DNA of 41,727 bases from Bacillus sp. 7884-1. GTDB taxonomy: Bacteria > Bacillota > Bacilli > Bacillales > Cytobacillaceae. The notes under the pieces were generated by a model. It was given only the letters and a program-made list of their open reading frames with translations, was not told the DNA's origin and searched no databases. Shown in pieces: positions 1 through 7,038 of the stretch; the stretch's first letter is position 1, and every line of letters begins with the position of its first letter. The stretch covers positions 1 to 41,727 of the forward strand of contig NZ_NPDD01000057.1 of assembly GCF_002272245.1 (NCBI RefSeq), given 5' to 3'. Made by a program: the position numbers and the translations under genes.

Positions 1-71
1 CAGGGTTTTAAAATCCAACATTTACCTATAATACAGCCATTTATTTAGATGACGAAGGGGACTAGCTAAAA

Positions 72-257
72 ATGAAGCAAATTAAATGGATTTTTGTTTT
101 TTACGCTATACTTGCAACCGTAAGTATTATGGGAATTGGTGTGGCAATTGGTGAAGAAAGTATTTTAGGAATCATCGGCAGTATCATGGCATTAATACTT
201 GTGATGGGCTTCGGTTTTAAAACAAAAGCTAAATTTAGAGCTAATGGAAAATTATAG
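72..257 (+). CDS. ylaF: Small membrane protein, YlaF / DUF5325-like
   Basis: A 61-residue protein with two hydrophobic segments (about residues 6-26 and 31-50) and a short basic C-terminus, so it should be a small integral membrane protein. Length, the GVAIGE motif near residue 25 and the position beside the suhB/ykt genes match YlaF of Bacillus, whose function is unknown. The ATG at 72 follows an AAGGGG ribosome-binding site about 10 bases upstream. A TATAAT hexamer at 27-32 may be the -10 of its promoter, but its -35 is poor. In B. subtilis ylaF is near typA, which would lie outside this window. Confidence 0.75.
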   Translation: MKQIKWIFVFYAILATVSIMGIGVAIGEESILGIIGSIMALILVMGFGFKTKAKFRANGKL

Positions 258-260
258 GAA

Positions 261-300
261 AATGGTAAAAAGAAGCCTATTTAGGCTTCATTTTACCATT
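261..300 (-). terminator. Hairpin terminator between ylaF and suhB
   Basis: Long inverted repeat (AATGGTAAAA...GAAGCC / GGCTTC...TTTTACCATT). Read on the minus strand the GC stem is followed by five T, so it mainly terminates suhB, whose stop codon lies inside it; it may also stop ylaF. Confidence 0.75.
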
Positions 301-1090
301 TCCCTTCTTTTAAATAATCATTTATGATGGTTGGGTGTAATCCTGGTTTTGCGACGAGCAGTGAATCTTTTGAAAGGAAATCTAGCTTTTTCCCTCTTAG
401 ATTGGTTACAATACCACCTAATTCTTCAATAATAACAGCACCTGCAGCCACATCCCAAGGGGAAAGTCTCATCGAAATATAGGCATCGACTCTTCCCGTT
501 GCCACAAACACCATTTCAAGTGCAGCAGTACCATATGATCTTGTACCTCTTGCCTCTTTAACCAGTGGTATTAGCAGGTTATGGTCAATACGATGGTTTT
601 CCATTACCCAACTTGCATTTAATGCTATGATTGATTCATTAACTGTCACTTTATTTAATGGAGGCAGCTGGGTTTCATTCATAAAGGCTCCTTTACCACT
701 AATTGCATGATATAATTCACCGTGAGCAACATCATAAATAATCCCAATTTTACCAATACCATTTTCATAAACACCTAAAGATATGGCAAAATTTCGCTGT
801 TGATGAATAAAGTTCATTGTCCCATCAATCGGGTCAATAATCCATACAACTCCATCAAGATTACTTACTTCATCCCCAAAACCTTCTTCACCGAATATTC
901 TATGGTTCACGAAAGTCTTTCTGATTTTATTAATAAAAAATTGTTCAATTTCCTTATCTATATTGGTTACTAAATCATTGGGATTTGATTTGGTTTGGAT
1001 ATTTAACGTCTTAGAAAAAGAATCCCTAATTTTATCCCCAGCTTCCAATACCCATTGCTTAGCTTGAAGATCAATGTATTCCCAGTCCAT
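293..1090 (-). CDS. suhB: Inositol monophosphatase family protein (SuhB/YktC)
   Basis: 265 residues, normal length for the Mg-dependent inositol monophosphatase family, which removes phosphate from inositol phosphates and related substrates in the cytoplasm. All metal-site motifs are visible: GEEG with Glu68/Glu69, DPIDGT at 86-91, and SPWD with Asp213. The B. subtilis equivalent is yktC. The ATG at 1090 has a GGGAGGG ribosome-binding site 7 bases upstream. It runs in the same direction as ykzI but a terminator lies between them, so it probably has its own promoter. The physiological substrate cannot be told from sequence; fructose-bisphosphatase or NADP phosphatase activity occurs in the wider family. 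Confidence 0.93.
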   Translation of the reverse strand: MDWEYIDLQAKQWVLEAGDKIRDSFSKTLNIQTKSNPNDLVTNIDKEIEQFFINKIRKTFVNHRIFGEEGFGDEVSNLDGVVWIIDPIDGTMNFIHQQRNFAISLGVYENGIGKIGIIYDVAHGELYHAISGKGAFMNETQLPPLNKVTVNESIIALNASWVMENHRIDHNLLIPLVKEARGTRSYGTAALEMVFVATGRVDAYISMRLSPWDVAAGAVIIEELGGIVTNLRGKKLDFLSKDSLLVAKPGLHPTIINDYLKEGKW

Positions 1091-1182
1091 ATTTTCCCTC
1101 CCATAATATGTATTATCCTTAGCTTAATCAAAATTAGGTAAGCCTTCAACTTTTAACAATCCTATACTAACAGGGCAAAACA

Positions 1183-1222
1183 ATAAACGAACTCTCTACT
1201 TCCCTACTCAGAGTTCGTTTTA
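1183..1222 (-). terminator. Terminator downstream of ykzI
   Basis: Perfect 11-bp inverted repeat AAACGAACTCT / AGAGTTCGTTT with a 14-base loop, T-rich on the minus-strand exit; lies about 60 bp beyond the ykzI stop. Confidence 0.75.
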
Positions 1223-1283
1223 TAATTTCAATATAAATTTCTTTATTTTCATTCTAAATTGTATCCCCTTTGAAAACAAATTA

Positions 1284-1478
1284 TCAAAGAGCTTTTAGTT
1301 TTAATAACTCCAGGCGGATTTTCTCTAACTTTTGTTTGCATTCCTTCATCTTTTTTTCGTTTTTTTCTTCAAGAGCTTCAAATAATGTTGCCAGCTCATA
1401 ATCCATTTCTAATCGTAAATATGCCATTCTTTCCTTCTCGCCAACTTTTTTTAGTGAAGTATTCATTAATTGTTTCAT
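1284..1478 (-). CDS. ykzI: Small coiled-coil protein, YkzI-like
   Basis: A 64-residue, highly charged, mostly helical protein rich in Glu, Lys and Leu, with no membrane segment. Length, composition and position between suhB (yktC) and yktB fit YkzI of B. subtilis, a protein of unknown function. The ATG at 1478 has an AAAGGAG site about 10 bases upstream. It is divergent from yktB and has its own downstream hairpin. The name rests more on context and size than on diagnostic motifs. Confidence 0.7.
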   Translation of the reverse strand: MKQLMNTSLKKVGEKERMAYLRLEMDYELATLFEALEEKNEKKMKECKQKLEKIRLELLKLKAL

Positions 1479-1593
1479 TTAAGCTTTCTCCTTTCAATCG
1501 TTTTTTAATTTTTCAGACTATTTTTAGTAATATAATATGAGCCACCATGCAAGGTTGCAACAAATATGTGCGTTAACCTATATAAGCAGTTCG

Positions 1594-1623
1594 TTTCAAG
1601 AATTTTCGCCAGTATGCTACAAT
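1594..1623 (+). promoter_or_regulatory. Candidate yktB promoter
   Basis: TTTCAA (1594-1599), an 18-base spacer and TACAAT (1618-1623), about 30 bases before the yktB start. Pattern match only. Confidence 0.4.
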
Positions 1624-1655
1624 GAATGACAAATGTCTGCATATGGAGGTTCATC

Positions 1656-2288
1656 ATGGACTTTAAAAACTTTACTAATGAAGATTTCGATGTTTTTCAA
1701 ATAGATGGATTAGAGGCAAGAATGGATGCACTTAAAGAGAGAATCCGCCCTAAATTAGAAAGTCTAGGACAGTATTTTGCACCTGCGTTAACAACTTTGA
1801 CTGGGGATGAACTATTTGTTCATGTTGCCAAACATGCTAGGAGAACGATTAATCCGCCAAAAGATACATGGGTTGCATTTGCAAATAATCCACGTGGATA
1901 CAAAATGCTTCCACATTTTCAAATCGGACTGTGGAATACTCATGTATTTATTTGGTTTGCTGTTATTTATGAAGCACCCCAAAAACAAGATTTTGCGAAA
2001 AGATTTACCAAAAAAATTAATAAAATTTATAAGGAAACACCAATAGACTTTGTTTGGTCATTAGATCATACAAAAGCAGAATCGGTGCCACATGGAAATC
2101 TTTCAAAAGAAGATTTACGTGGCATGTTTGAAAGGCTGGAACAAGTGAAAAAAGCAGAAATATTATGCGGATATGAAATTAAGCGTGATGACGTTCTTAA
2201 ATTAAGCGAAGAAGACTTCCTACAGCGAATTGACTATGTTTTTAATAAAGTTGCACCTTTATATAAAATTGCTCTTAATATCAAATAA
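1656..2288 (+). CDS. yktB: DUF1054 family protein YktB
   Basis: 210 residues, matching the DUF1054/UPF0637 family (YktB), a cytoplasmic protein of unknown role conserved in Firmicutes. The family's N-terminal start (MDFKNFTNEDFDVF) is clear. I chose the ATG at 1656 over the in-frame ATG at 1626 because GGAGG lies 7 bases before it and the extra residues do not belong to the family. The central region has the HFQIGLWNTHVFIWF stretch typical of this family. No catalytic motif is evident. The gene is divergent from ykzI and followed by a repeat-containing 3' region and a terminator. Confidence 0.85.
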   Translation: MDFKNFTNEDFDVFQIDGLEARMDALKERIRPKLESLGQYFAPALTTLTGDELFVHVAKHARRTINPPKDTWVAFANNPRGYKMLPHFQIGLWNTHVFIWFAVIYEAPQKQDFAKRFTKKINKIYKETPIDFVWSLDHTKAESVPHGNLSKEDLRGMFERLEQVKKAEILCGYEIKRDDVLKLSEEDFLQRIDYVFNKVAPLYKIALNIK

Positions 2289-2315
2289 AAGACGAATAAA
2301 TCAATAAACTTTGTA

Positions 2316-2380
2316 CGGGCTCTCATCTCTCTTGTGAGTGACCACTGCTACTCTTTTTATAACATTTCGGGCTCTCATCC
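2316..2380 (+). repeat. Interspersed repeat, copy A (one full unit plus a second unit start)
   Basis: The 12-mer CGGGCTCTCATC occurs at 2316-2327 and again at 2368-2379, separated by CTTGTGAGTGACCAC and a T-rich stretch. The 50 bases 2331-2380 match the minus strand of 17050-17099 at 38 of 50 positions without gaps. This copy lies between the yktB stop and its terminator. Confidence 0.65.
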
Positions 2381-2397
2381 TATAAGAGCTCTAAATG

Positions 2398-2428
2398 AAA
2401 AAACTCTGAACCTAGTTCAGAGTTTTTT
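2398..2428. terminator. Bidirectional terminator between yktB and yktA
   Basis: Inverted repeat AAACTCTGAAC / GTTCAGAGTTT with a 3-base loop, flanked by A on the left and T on the right, so it can work for convergent yktB and yktA. Confidence 0.85.
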
Positions 2429-2432
2429 CTCA

Positions 2433-2705
2433 TTATTTCATTTTAATCCTATCACCAAAAGAGGCATCTTTTGCTTTTTTTATTGCCCGATAGGAAGAAT
2501 AACCACTCATTTCTTCAAATTCACCACAAAGTGTTTTTTCTTCTGCTTTACTCGGTACGATTTCTTTAAACCTCCGGTAAATATTCATGAGTTCTTCACG
2601 GTCAATTCCTTTTTCATATGCTCTTTCAACAGCCTCGTAGAACTTAATTACATCAACAATTTCATCGGTTGTCCAATGGTAATCAATTGGGTATTGGTAT
2701 TCCAA
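2433..2705 (-). CDS. yktA: UPF0223 family protein YktA
   Basis: 90 residues; begins [17 protein letters not shown], the characteristic start of the UPF0223/YktA family, a small helical cytoplasmic protein of unknown function. Start is TTG at 2705, supported by an AGGTG site about 9 bases upstream; no in-frame ATG gives the conserved N-terminus. Downstream it shares a bidirectional terminator with yktB. In B. subtilis yktA also sits next to yktB and speA. Confidence 0.85.
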   Translation of the reverse strand: MEYQYPIDYHWTTDEIVDVIKFYEAVERAYEKGIDREELMNIYRRFKEIVPSKAEEKTLCGEFEEMSGYSSYRAIKKAKDASFGDRIKMK

Positions 2706-2750
2706 GTTGTTTTCACCTGCTTACTTTATTTACATATATGTATAATACCC

Positions 2751-3710
2751 TTATTTTGCCCATTTTCCACGAATTTGCTCTGCATCAGTAATCATTCGAT
2801 TAAATAATTCTTCAACGGTTGGTATATCCTTAATGAGTCCCATCACTTGACCTGCCCATGCAAAACCCTCACTTTCTACTCCATCATGTATATATCGTTT
2901 GTTTGCCTGTCCGCTAATATAATTCTTCAATTGATCATAACCGCCGTTTTCTTTTTCAATATCTAAAATTTTATCTGTCCAACTATTTGAAATAACACGT
3001 GCTGGTGCACCTAGTGTACGTTTAATTATCACTGTATTAGCTTCTGAGCCCTCAACTAGTCTTTTTTTGTAAAGATCATTTGCATGTACACATTCCTTTG
3101 TTGCAATAAATCTCGTCCCCATTTCAATTCCTTCTGCTCCTAAACTGAGAGCTGCCATTAGTCCTCTGCCATCTCCAATACCACCTGAGGCAATTACAGG
3201 GATAGAAACTGCATCAACCACTTGAGGGATTAATACCATCGTTCCGATATCATCCCGTCCAAGATGGCCGCCACCTTCCTGCCCCACTACCATTACTGCA
3301 TCTGCGCCTAATTCTTCAGCCTTTTCAGCCTGCCTCCTAGCCGCCACAAGAACTAATTTTTTAATCGATGTTCCTTTTAACTGTTCAAATATCGGTGCAG
3401 GATTTCCACCTGTCATAGAAATAACCGGCACGTCTTCATCAATGGCTACTTGAAGCATTTCTTCAAAGGGGCGATTATGCTGTCCAATTGCGTAATTTAC
3501 TCCGAATGGTTTATTAGTCAGCTCCTTAACTTTTCTAATTTCCTCCCGAAGTTGATCCGGATTATCTAGAGACATTGCAGTAATTTGACCAAGTCCACCT
3601 GCATTGGAAACAGCTGCGGCAAGTTCAGAATAGGCTAGATGAGCTAAACCTCCTTGTATTATAGGATATTGGATATTAAGTATTTCAGTAACTCGCGTTT
3701 GCCAATTCAA
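2751..3710 (-). CDS. NAD(P)H-dependent flavin oxidoreductase, nitronate monooxygenase / FabK-like
   Basis: 319 residues forming a single FMN-binding TIM-barrel domain. The N-terminal PIIQGGLAHL motif, the VMVVGQEGGGHLG segment around 145 and the IPVIASGGIGDGRGL phosphate-binding loop near 175 are typical of the nitronate monooxygenase/2-nitropropane dioxygenase family, which also includes enoyl-ACP reductase II (FabK). Length is normal. TTG start at 3710 with AGGAGGGG just upstream. The FabK reading would predict location beside fatty-acid synthesis genes, which is not the case, so nitronate detoxification or an unassigned flavoprotein role is more likely. Confidence 0.85.
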   Translation of the reverse strand: MNWQTRVTEILNIQYPIIQGGLAHLAYSELAAAVSNAGGLGQITAMSLDNPDQLREEIRKVKELTNKPFGVNYAIGQHNRPFEEMLQVAIDEDVPVISMTGGNPAPIFEQLKGTSIKKLVLVAARRQAEKAEELGADAVMVVGQEGGGHLGRDDIGTMVLIPQVVDAVSIPVIASGGIGDGRGLMAALSLGAEGIEMGTRFIATKECVHANDLYKKRLVEGSEANTVIIKRTLGAPARVISNSWTDKILDIEKENGGYDQLKNYISGQANKRYIHDGVESEGFAWAGQVMGLIKDIPTVEELFNRMITDAEQIRGKWAK

Positions 3711-3847
3711 TGAAACCCCTCCTAATTATTGTTACCATCATATTTCGCTCTTAAAGGTTAATTTTCCTGTTTAATTGAGAAACTAACGTAACACTATAAA
3801 AAGTGGTTTAACATTGACACAAAATTCTATGCAAGCGCTGGTATTAG

Positions 3848-3856
3848 TGCTATAAT
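3848..3856 (+). promoter_or_regulatory. Extended -10 element for speA
   Basis: TGC followed directly by TATAAT (3851-3856), 57 bases before the speA start. The -35 at the right distance is weak, as is usual with an extended -10. Confidence 0.45.
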
Positions 3857-3913
3857 TCATTTGTTTTGTATTTATCTAAAAGCAATTTGTATATAAAGAG
3901 GTGTGGAAATAAA

Positions 3914-5386
3914 TTGTCTCAAAACCAAACACCGTTATTTAGCGGTTTATTAGAACATGCAAAAAAAAATCCTATCCAATTTCATATCCCTGGTCATAAA
4001 AAAGGTGTTGGAATCGATCCTGATTTTAGAAACTTCATTGGTGATAATGCCTTATCGATAGACCTCATAAATATCGGTCCACTCGACGACCTTCATCAGC
4101 CAAAAGGTATAATTAAGCAAGCACAGGATTTGGCAGCTGAAGCATTTGGTGCAGATAGAACCTTTTTTTCAGTCCAAGGAACGAGCGGCGCGATTATTGC
4201 TATGATCATGGCTGTTTGTGGACCTGAGGATAAAATCATTGTACCAAGGAACGTTCATAAATCAATCATGTCTGCTATAGTCTTTTCCGGTGCAATCCCT
4301 GTTTTTATTCATCCGGAAATTGATGAGGATCTAGGTATATCTCATGGAATCACGACTGATTCCGTTGAAAAAGCACTAAATCAACATCCAGATGCAAAAG
4401 CTATCCTTGTGATTAACCCGACATATTTTGGAATTTCGGCAGATTTAAAAAGAATAGTCGAAATTGCACACTCACATAATGTCCCAGTCCTTGTGGATGA
4501 AGCACATGGGGTTCATATTCATTTTCACGATGATTTGCCTCTATCTGCTATGCAGGCCGGTGCTGATATGGCTGCAACGAGTGTCCATAAACTAGGCGGA
4601 TCAATGACACAAAGCTCTATATTAAACGTAAAAGAAGGCCTTGTTTCAGCAAAGCACGTCCAAGCAATTTTAAGTATGCTAACTACAACTTCAACCTCCT
4701 ATTTATTACTTGCGTCTCTTGACGTTGCTAGAAAACAATTAGCAACCAGAGGAAAAGAATTAATTGATAATACGATTAATCTTGCACAATTAATTAGAAA
4801 AAGAATTAATGAAATAGATCATCTACATTGTGTTGGGGAAGAAATATTAGGTTCAAAAGCAACTTTTGATTATGATCCAACTAAATTAATTATCTCTGTA
4901 AAAGAATTAGGATTAACTGGTTATGAGGTTGAAAAGTGGTTACGTGAGAAACACAATATTGAAGTAGAAATGTCTGACCTTTATAACATTCTTTGTATCA
5001 TTACAATTGGCGATACAGATTTAGAAGGCGAAATTTTGGTAAATGCGTTAAAAGACCTTGCCCAGGAACGAGAACACCTAGAGGAAAAGTTCGAACCTAT
5101 CCAAGTTCTTCTTCCTGATATTCCTATTCTTGCATTGACTCCAAGAGATGCTTTTTATGCAGATACGGAAGTTATTCCATTTGAACAGTCAGAAGGAAGA
5201 ATTATTGCAGAATTTATTATGGTTTACCCTCCAGGAATTCCAATTTTCATTCCTGGTGAAATCATCACAAAAGAAAACCTGCACTATGTTCGAGAAAATC
5301 TCGAAGCTGGTTTGCCTGTTCAAGGGCCAGAGGATGATGAGATCAAAACCATCCGTGTAATTAAAGAATATAAGGCTATAAAATAA
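3914..5386 (+). CDS. speA: Aminotransferase-fold Orn/Lys/Arg decarboxylase, arginine decarboxylase SpeA
   Basis: 490 residues from the TTG at 3914, the same length as B. subtilis SpeA, which converts arginine to agmatine for polyamine synthesis. The fold type I PLP site is clear: DEAHG at about 195-199 and SVHKLGGS with the PLP lysine at about Lys226. The N-terminal FHIPGHKKG motif is typical of the Orn/Lys/Arg decarboxylase family. I chose TTG 3914 because AAAGAGGTGTGG precedes it and the extra 16 residues from an upstream TTG at 3866 are unrelated to the family. Convergent with the SR1 small RNA, with a shared terminator. Lysine decarboxylase activity cannot be excluded by sequence alone. 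Confidence 0.92.
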   Translation: MSQNQTPLFSGLLEHAKKNPIQFHIPGHKKGVGIDPDFRNFIGDNALSIDLINIGPLDDLHQPKGIIKQAQDLAAEAFGADRTFFSVQGTSGAIIAMIMAVCGPEDKIIVPRNVHKSIMSAIVFSGAIPVFIHPEIDEDLGISHGITTDSVEKALNQHPDAKAILVINPTYFGISADLKRIVEIAHSHNVPVLVDEAHGVHIHFHDDLPLSAMQAGADMAATSVHKLGGSMTQSSILNVKEGLVSAKHVQAILSMLTTTSTSYLLLASLDVARKQLATRGKELIDNTINLAQLIRKRINEIDHLHCVGEEILGSKATFDYDPTKLIISVKELGLTGYEVEKWLREKHNIEVEMSDLYNILCIITIGDTDLEGEILVNALKDLAQEREHLEEKFEPIQVLLPDIPILALTPRDAFYADTEVIPFEQSEGRIIAEFIMVYPPGIPIFIPGEIITKENLHYVRENLEAGLPVQGPEDDEIKTIRVIKEYKAIK

Positions 5387-5390
5387 AAAT

Positions 5391-5417
5391 ACAGGATTCC
5401 ATTGAGGAATCCTGTTT
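5391..5417. terminator. Shared terminator of speA and SR1
   Basis: Inverted repeat ACAGGATTCC / GGAATCCTGT, T-rich on both exits (TTTCTATTTT on plus, ATTTTTATTTT on minus), so it should end both convergent transcripts. Confidence 0.85.
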
Positions 5418-5438
5418 CTATTTTAAGTTTGATATTTT

Positions 5439-5561
5439 TTATCGTTCTTCTTCTGAATGATGACCGTCGCAACAATTACATCTTGAATAGAGAACTGTTA
5501 CTTTTTCATCTTCGAAATGATCAATTGTTGAGTCGCAAGCTTGGCATACGATTGTACCCAT
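5439..5561 (-). CDS. SR1P, GapA-binding peptide encoded by SR1
   Basis: A 40-residue peptide starting MGTIVCQACDSTIDHFEDEK, very close to the B. subtilis SR1P start as I recall it, and ending in a Cys-rich acidic tail (Cys6, Cys9 and a C-x-CC group near residue 28-31) suggestive of metal binding. In B. subtilis SR1P binds glyceraldehyde-3-phosphate dehydrogenase GapA and strengthens its interaction with RNase J1. I chose the ATG at 5561 because AAAGGGGATTG precedes it; the longer frame upstream to 5675 would overlap the promoter. RNase J1 (rnjA) is encoded about 10 kb away in this window. Confidence 0.9.
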   Translation of the reverse strand: MGTIVCQACDSTIDHFEDEKVTVLYSRCNCCDGHHSEEER

Positions 5562-5628
5562 TATTTTCAATCCCCTTTTCATTTTGAAATGTTCATTACA
5601 TTGAAAACGTTTTATTGTTGTTAATTTA

Positions 5629-5657
5629 ATAATAATATAACACATTAGAATTATCAA
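5629..5657 (-). promoter_or_regulatory. SR1 promoter
   Basis: TTGATA (5657-5652), 17-base spacer, TATTAT (5634-5629) on the minus strand; good sigma-A spacing. Confidence 0.75.
5634..5644 (-). promoter_or_regulatory. CcpN operator, box overlapping the spacer/-10
   Basis: TGTGTTATATT matches the published CcpN consensus TRTGHYATAYW at all 11 positions. It touches the -10 hexamer, a repressing position. Confidence 0.75.
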
Positions 5658-5665
5658 GCCTAAAT

Positions 5666-5676
5666 TGTATGTCACA
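5666..5676 (-). promoter_or_regulatory. CcpN operator, upstream box
   Basis: TGTGACATACA matches TRTGHYATAYW at all 11 positions, 8 bases upstream of the -35. Same orientation as the second box, 32 bases apart centre to centre. Confidence 0.75.
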
Positions 5677-5728
5677 TTTAATTATTTTCAAACAAAAAAG
5701 ACCTATAAATAGGTCTTTTACTTTCAAA

Positions 5729-6028
5729 TTATTCATATTGGGTAACAAATGGGATTTGCGGAAGGGTTTCACTGAAGAATTCAGCCAAATCTGCGGCTTG
5801 TTGTTTATCTGGAATCCGGAATACATTTTGAAGGTATTCAATGTCTTCAATTTCTTTAGGGTCGAGGAGAGTAGAACGGCCAGTTTGCATGCAGACAACT
5901 AGGGGTTTACCAAAAAACATGTTTGTGTAAATAATCCCAAAATCATAACGAGTATGTTCAGTGGTAAATCCAATAAACCTAACTTTTACATTTTCATGTT
6001 CATCATAGAGCTTATCAAATAATTCCAT
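5729..6028 (-). CDS. DUF3055 family protein
   Basis: 99 residues, single small alpha/beta domain with no signal peptide. The order of motifs (LYDEHENVKVRFIGF, then RYDFGIIYTNMFFGK, then CMQTGRSTLLDP) fits the DUF3055 family of Firmicutes, whose function is not known. The ATG at 6028 is preceded by AAGGAGG at 8 bases; an upstream extension to 6100 would run through an AT-rich inverted repeat and is rejected. That repeat probably forms a hairpin in the leader just before the ribosome-binding site. Confidence 0.8.
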   Translation of the reverse strand: MELFDKLYDEHENVKVRFIGFTTEHTRYDFGIIYTNMFFGKPLVVCMQTGRSTLLDPKEIEDIEYLQNVFRIPDKQQAADLAEFFSETLPQIPFVTQYE

Positions 6029-6042
6029 AAGTATCCTCCTTT

Positions 6043-6071
6043 TTATAATAATATTTAGAATATTATTATAA
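6043..6071. repeat. Perfect 13-bp AT-rich inverted repeat upstream of the DUF3055 gene
   Basis: TTATAATAATATT (6043-6055), 3-base centre, and its exact complement (6059-6071). Lies 15 bases upstream of the DUF3055 start, next to its ribosome-binding site. Confidence 0.8.
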
Positions 6072-6189
6072 TTTATTTTTTCATATAAAACAAATGACAT
6101 TTATGTGTCTTAATGTTGTCACCATGGTTTTTACAATGCTAGAATAAAGAAGATATCAAATGATCAAATGGGACATAGGGGGGATGAAG

Positions 6190-6624
6190 ATGGCTGAAAA
6201 CGCATTTATTAAACTTGTGCCTTCATCTGCAAAGCAAACAATTTCTGTAGAAGAAGTGAAGGAACTCTTAAATTATTATAAAGATATTACTGGTAAAACA
6301 GGAAATCAAGTTGATTGGGAATATGGTGACTCTGCTTTTCCTTACGTAATTAAAGAAAAAGATCAAGGAAAAGGAAAATGGTTTTATTTACATTCTACTA
6401 ATGAACGCTATTACGCAATTTTAATTGGTGTAGATCAGGAAAGTATTCGTGATGAAGATGGTACTGATAGAATTCAAACCTACATACAAGTTACTCTTCC
6501 AGAACAATCCACGTTCGGTGATAAGGGGAAAGCAAATGAATTCTGCAAATTCCTTGCAAAGAAATTACAAGGTGAGCTGCACCTTTTCAATGAGAGAATC
6601 ATGTATTATTATCCAAGGAAGTAA
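6190..6624 (+). CDS. DUF1885 family protein
   Basis: 144 residues; sequence and length fit DUF1885, a small Bacillaceae domain known structurally but not functionally. It has the N-terminal AFIKLVPSSAKQ strand and a long alpha/beta body without membrane segments or signal peptide. I chose the ATG at 6190, 6 bases after GGGGGG; ATG 6160 has no ribosome-binding site and ATG 6184 directly touches the G-run. Monocistronic, followed by its own terminator. No enzymatic motif is visible. Confidence 0.8.
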   Translation: MAENAFIKLVPSSAKQTISVEEVKELLNYYKDITGKTGNQVDWEYGDSAFPYVIKEKDQGKGKWFYLHSTNERYYAILIGVDQESIRDEDGTDRIQTYIQVTLPEQSTFGDKGKANEFCKFLAKKLQGELHLFNERIMYYYPRK

Positions 6625-6636
6625 TAAAAAAGGACC

Positions 6637-6659
6637 AACTCCCATCCCGGGAGTTTTTT
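6637..6659 (+). terminator. Terminator after the DUF1885 gene
   Basis: AACTCCC / GGGAGTT stem with a 5-base loop followed by six T. The convergent membrane-protein gene ends inside its T-tract. Confidence 0.85.
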
Positions 6660-6900
6660 AATGCGTTAAAAGCGCGAGTGTATAGTGTATGGAAGTATAT
6701 ATCATGAGGCTAAAAGATGTAATAAATAGTGTTTTGGAAGTTGATTGGGTAACTCTGTTACAAAGGACAAAGGCTAAATAAAAAAACACAAAAAACATGA
6801 ACACCTTGTATAGTAGTTGATCATGCTTCGACATCCATTCAATCAGTGTAAAAGCACTCCATATTATTAATTGCAGTATAATCACAACATACATTCGCAT
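6658..6900 (-). CDS. Small hypothetical membrane protein
   Basis: 80 residues with about three hydrophobic segments (roughly 3-21, 31-47 and 57-77) and a basic middle loop, so it is probably a small integral membrane protein. Start ATG at 6900 has a GTGGTGAT site 6-8 bases upstream. No family is recognised. It is convergent with the DUF1885 gene, its stop abutting that gene's terminator, which is the normal spacing for a real convergent pair. Confidence 0.6.
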   Translation of the reverse strand: MRMYVVIILQLIIWSAFTLIEWMSKHDQLLYKVFMFFVFFYLAFVLCNRVTQSTSKTLFITSFSLMIYTSIHYTLALLTH

Positions 6901-6993
6901 TTTTTATCACCACTCAACATCTTTTCTTAAAAATAAAGATTGTAGTGTTTTAAATATATGCTCAGAAGTATTAATTTATCATTCGATTGAAAA

Positions 6994-7035
6994 TAAGAAA
7001 GTCCTTTCCACTATCTAGGGAAAGGACTTTCTTTT
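6994..7035. terminator. Strong terminator at the end of the pdh operon
   Basis: Inverted repeat GAAAGTCCTTTCC (6997-7009) / GGAAAGGACTTTC (7019-7031); the minus-strand exit is TTATTTT, the plus-strand exit TTTTT. Confidence 0.9.
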
Positions 7036-7038
7036 TAG

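Larger units (their letters stand above)
5389..5622 (-). ncRNA. SR1 dual-function small regulatory RNA
   Basis: Small transcription unit on the minus strand between speA and the pdh genes, the position of SR1 in B. subtilis. It contains an SR1P-like ORF, a sigma-A promoter ending at 5629 (predicted start near 5622) and a terminator at 5391-5417, giving an RNA of about 235 nt compared with about 205 nt in B. subtilis. There SR1 base-pairs with ahrC mRNA and is repressed by CcpN under glycolytic conditions. The 5' and 3' ends are inferred from promoter and hairpin positions, not measured. Confidence 0.8.

Noticed and set aside
2334..2807. 157-codon plus-strand frame rich in Phe and Cys
   Set aside because: It lies antisense to yktA and across the bidirectional terminator; composition is that of a complement-strand shadow.
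3814..3819. Perfect TTGACA upstream of speA
   Set aside because: The TATAAT is 31 bases further on and nothing like a -10 lies at 16-18 bases, so it is not paired.
3829..3844. cre-like ATGCAAGCGCTGGTAT upstream of speA
   Set aside because: Only the left half fits; three mismatches in the conserved right half (13 of 16), too weak to report as a site.
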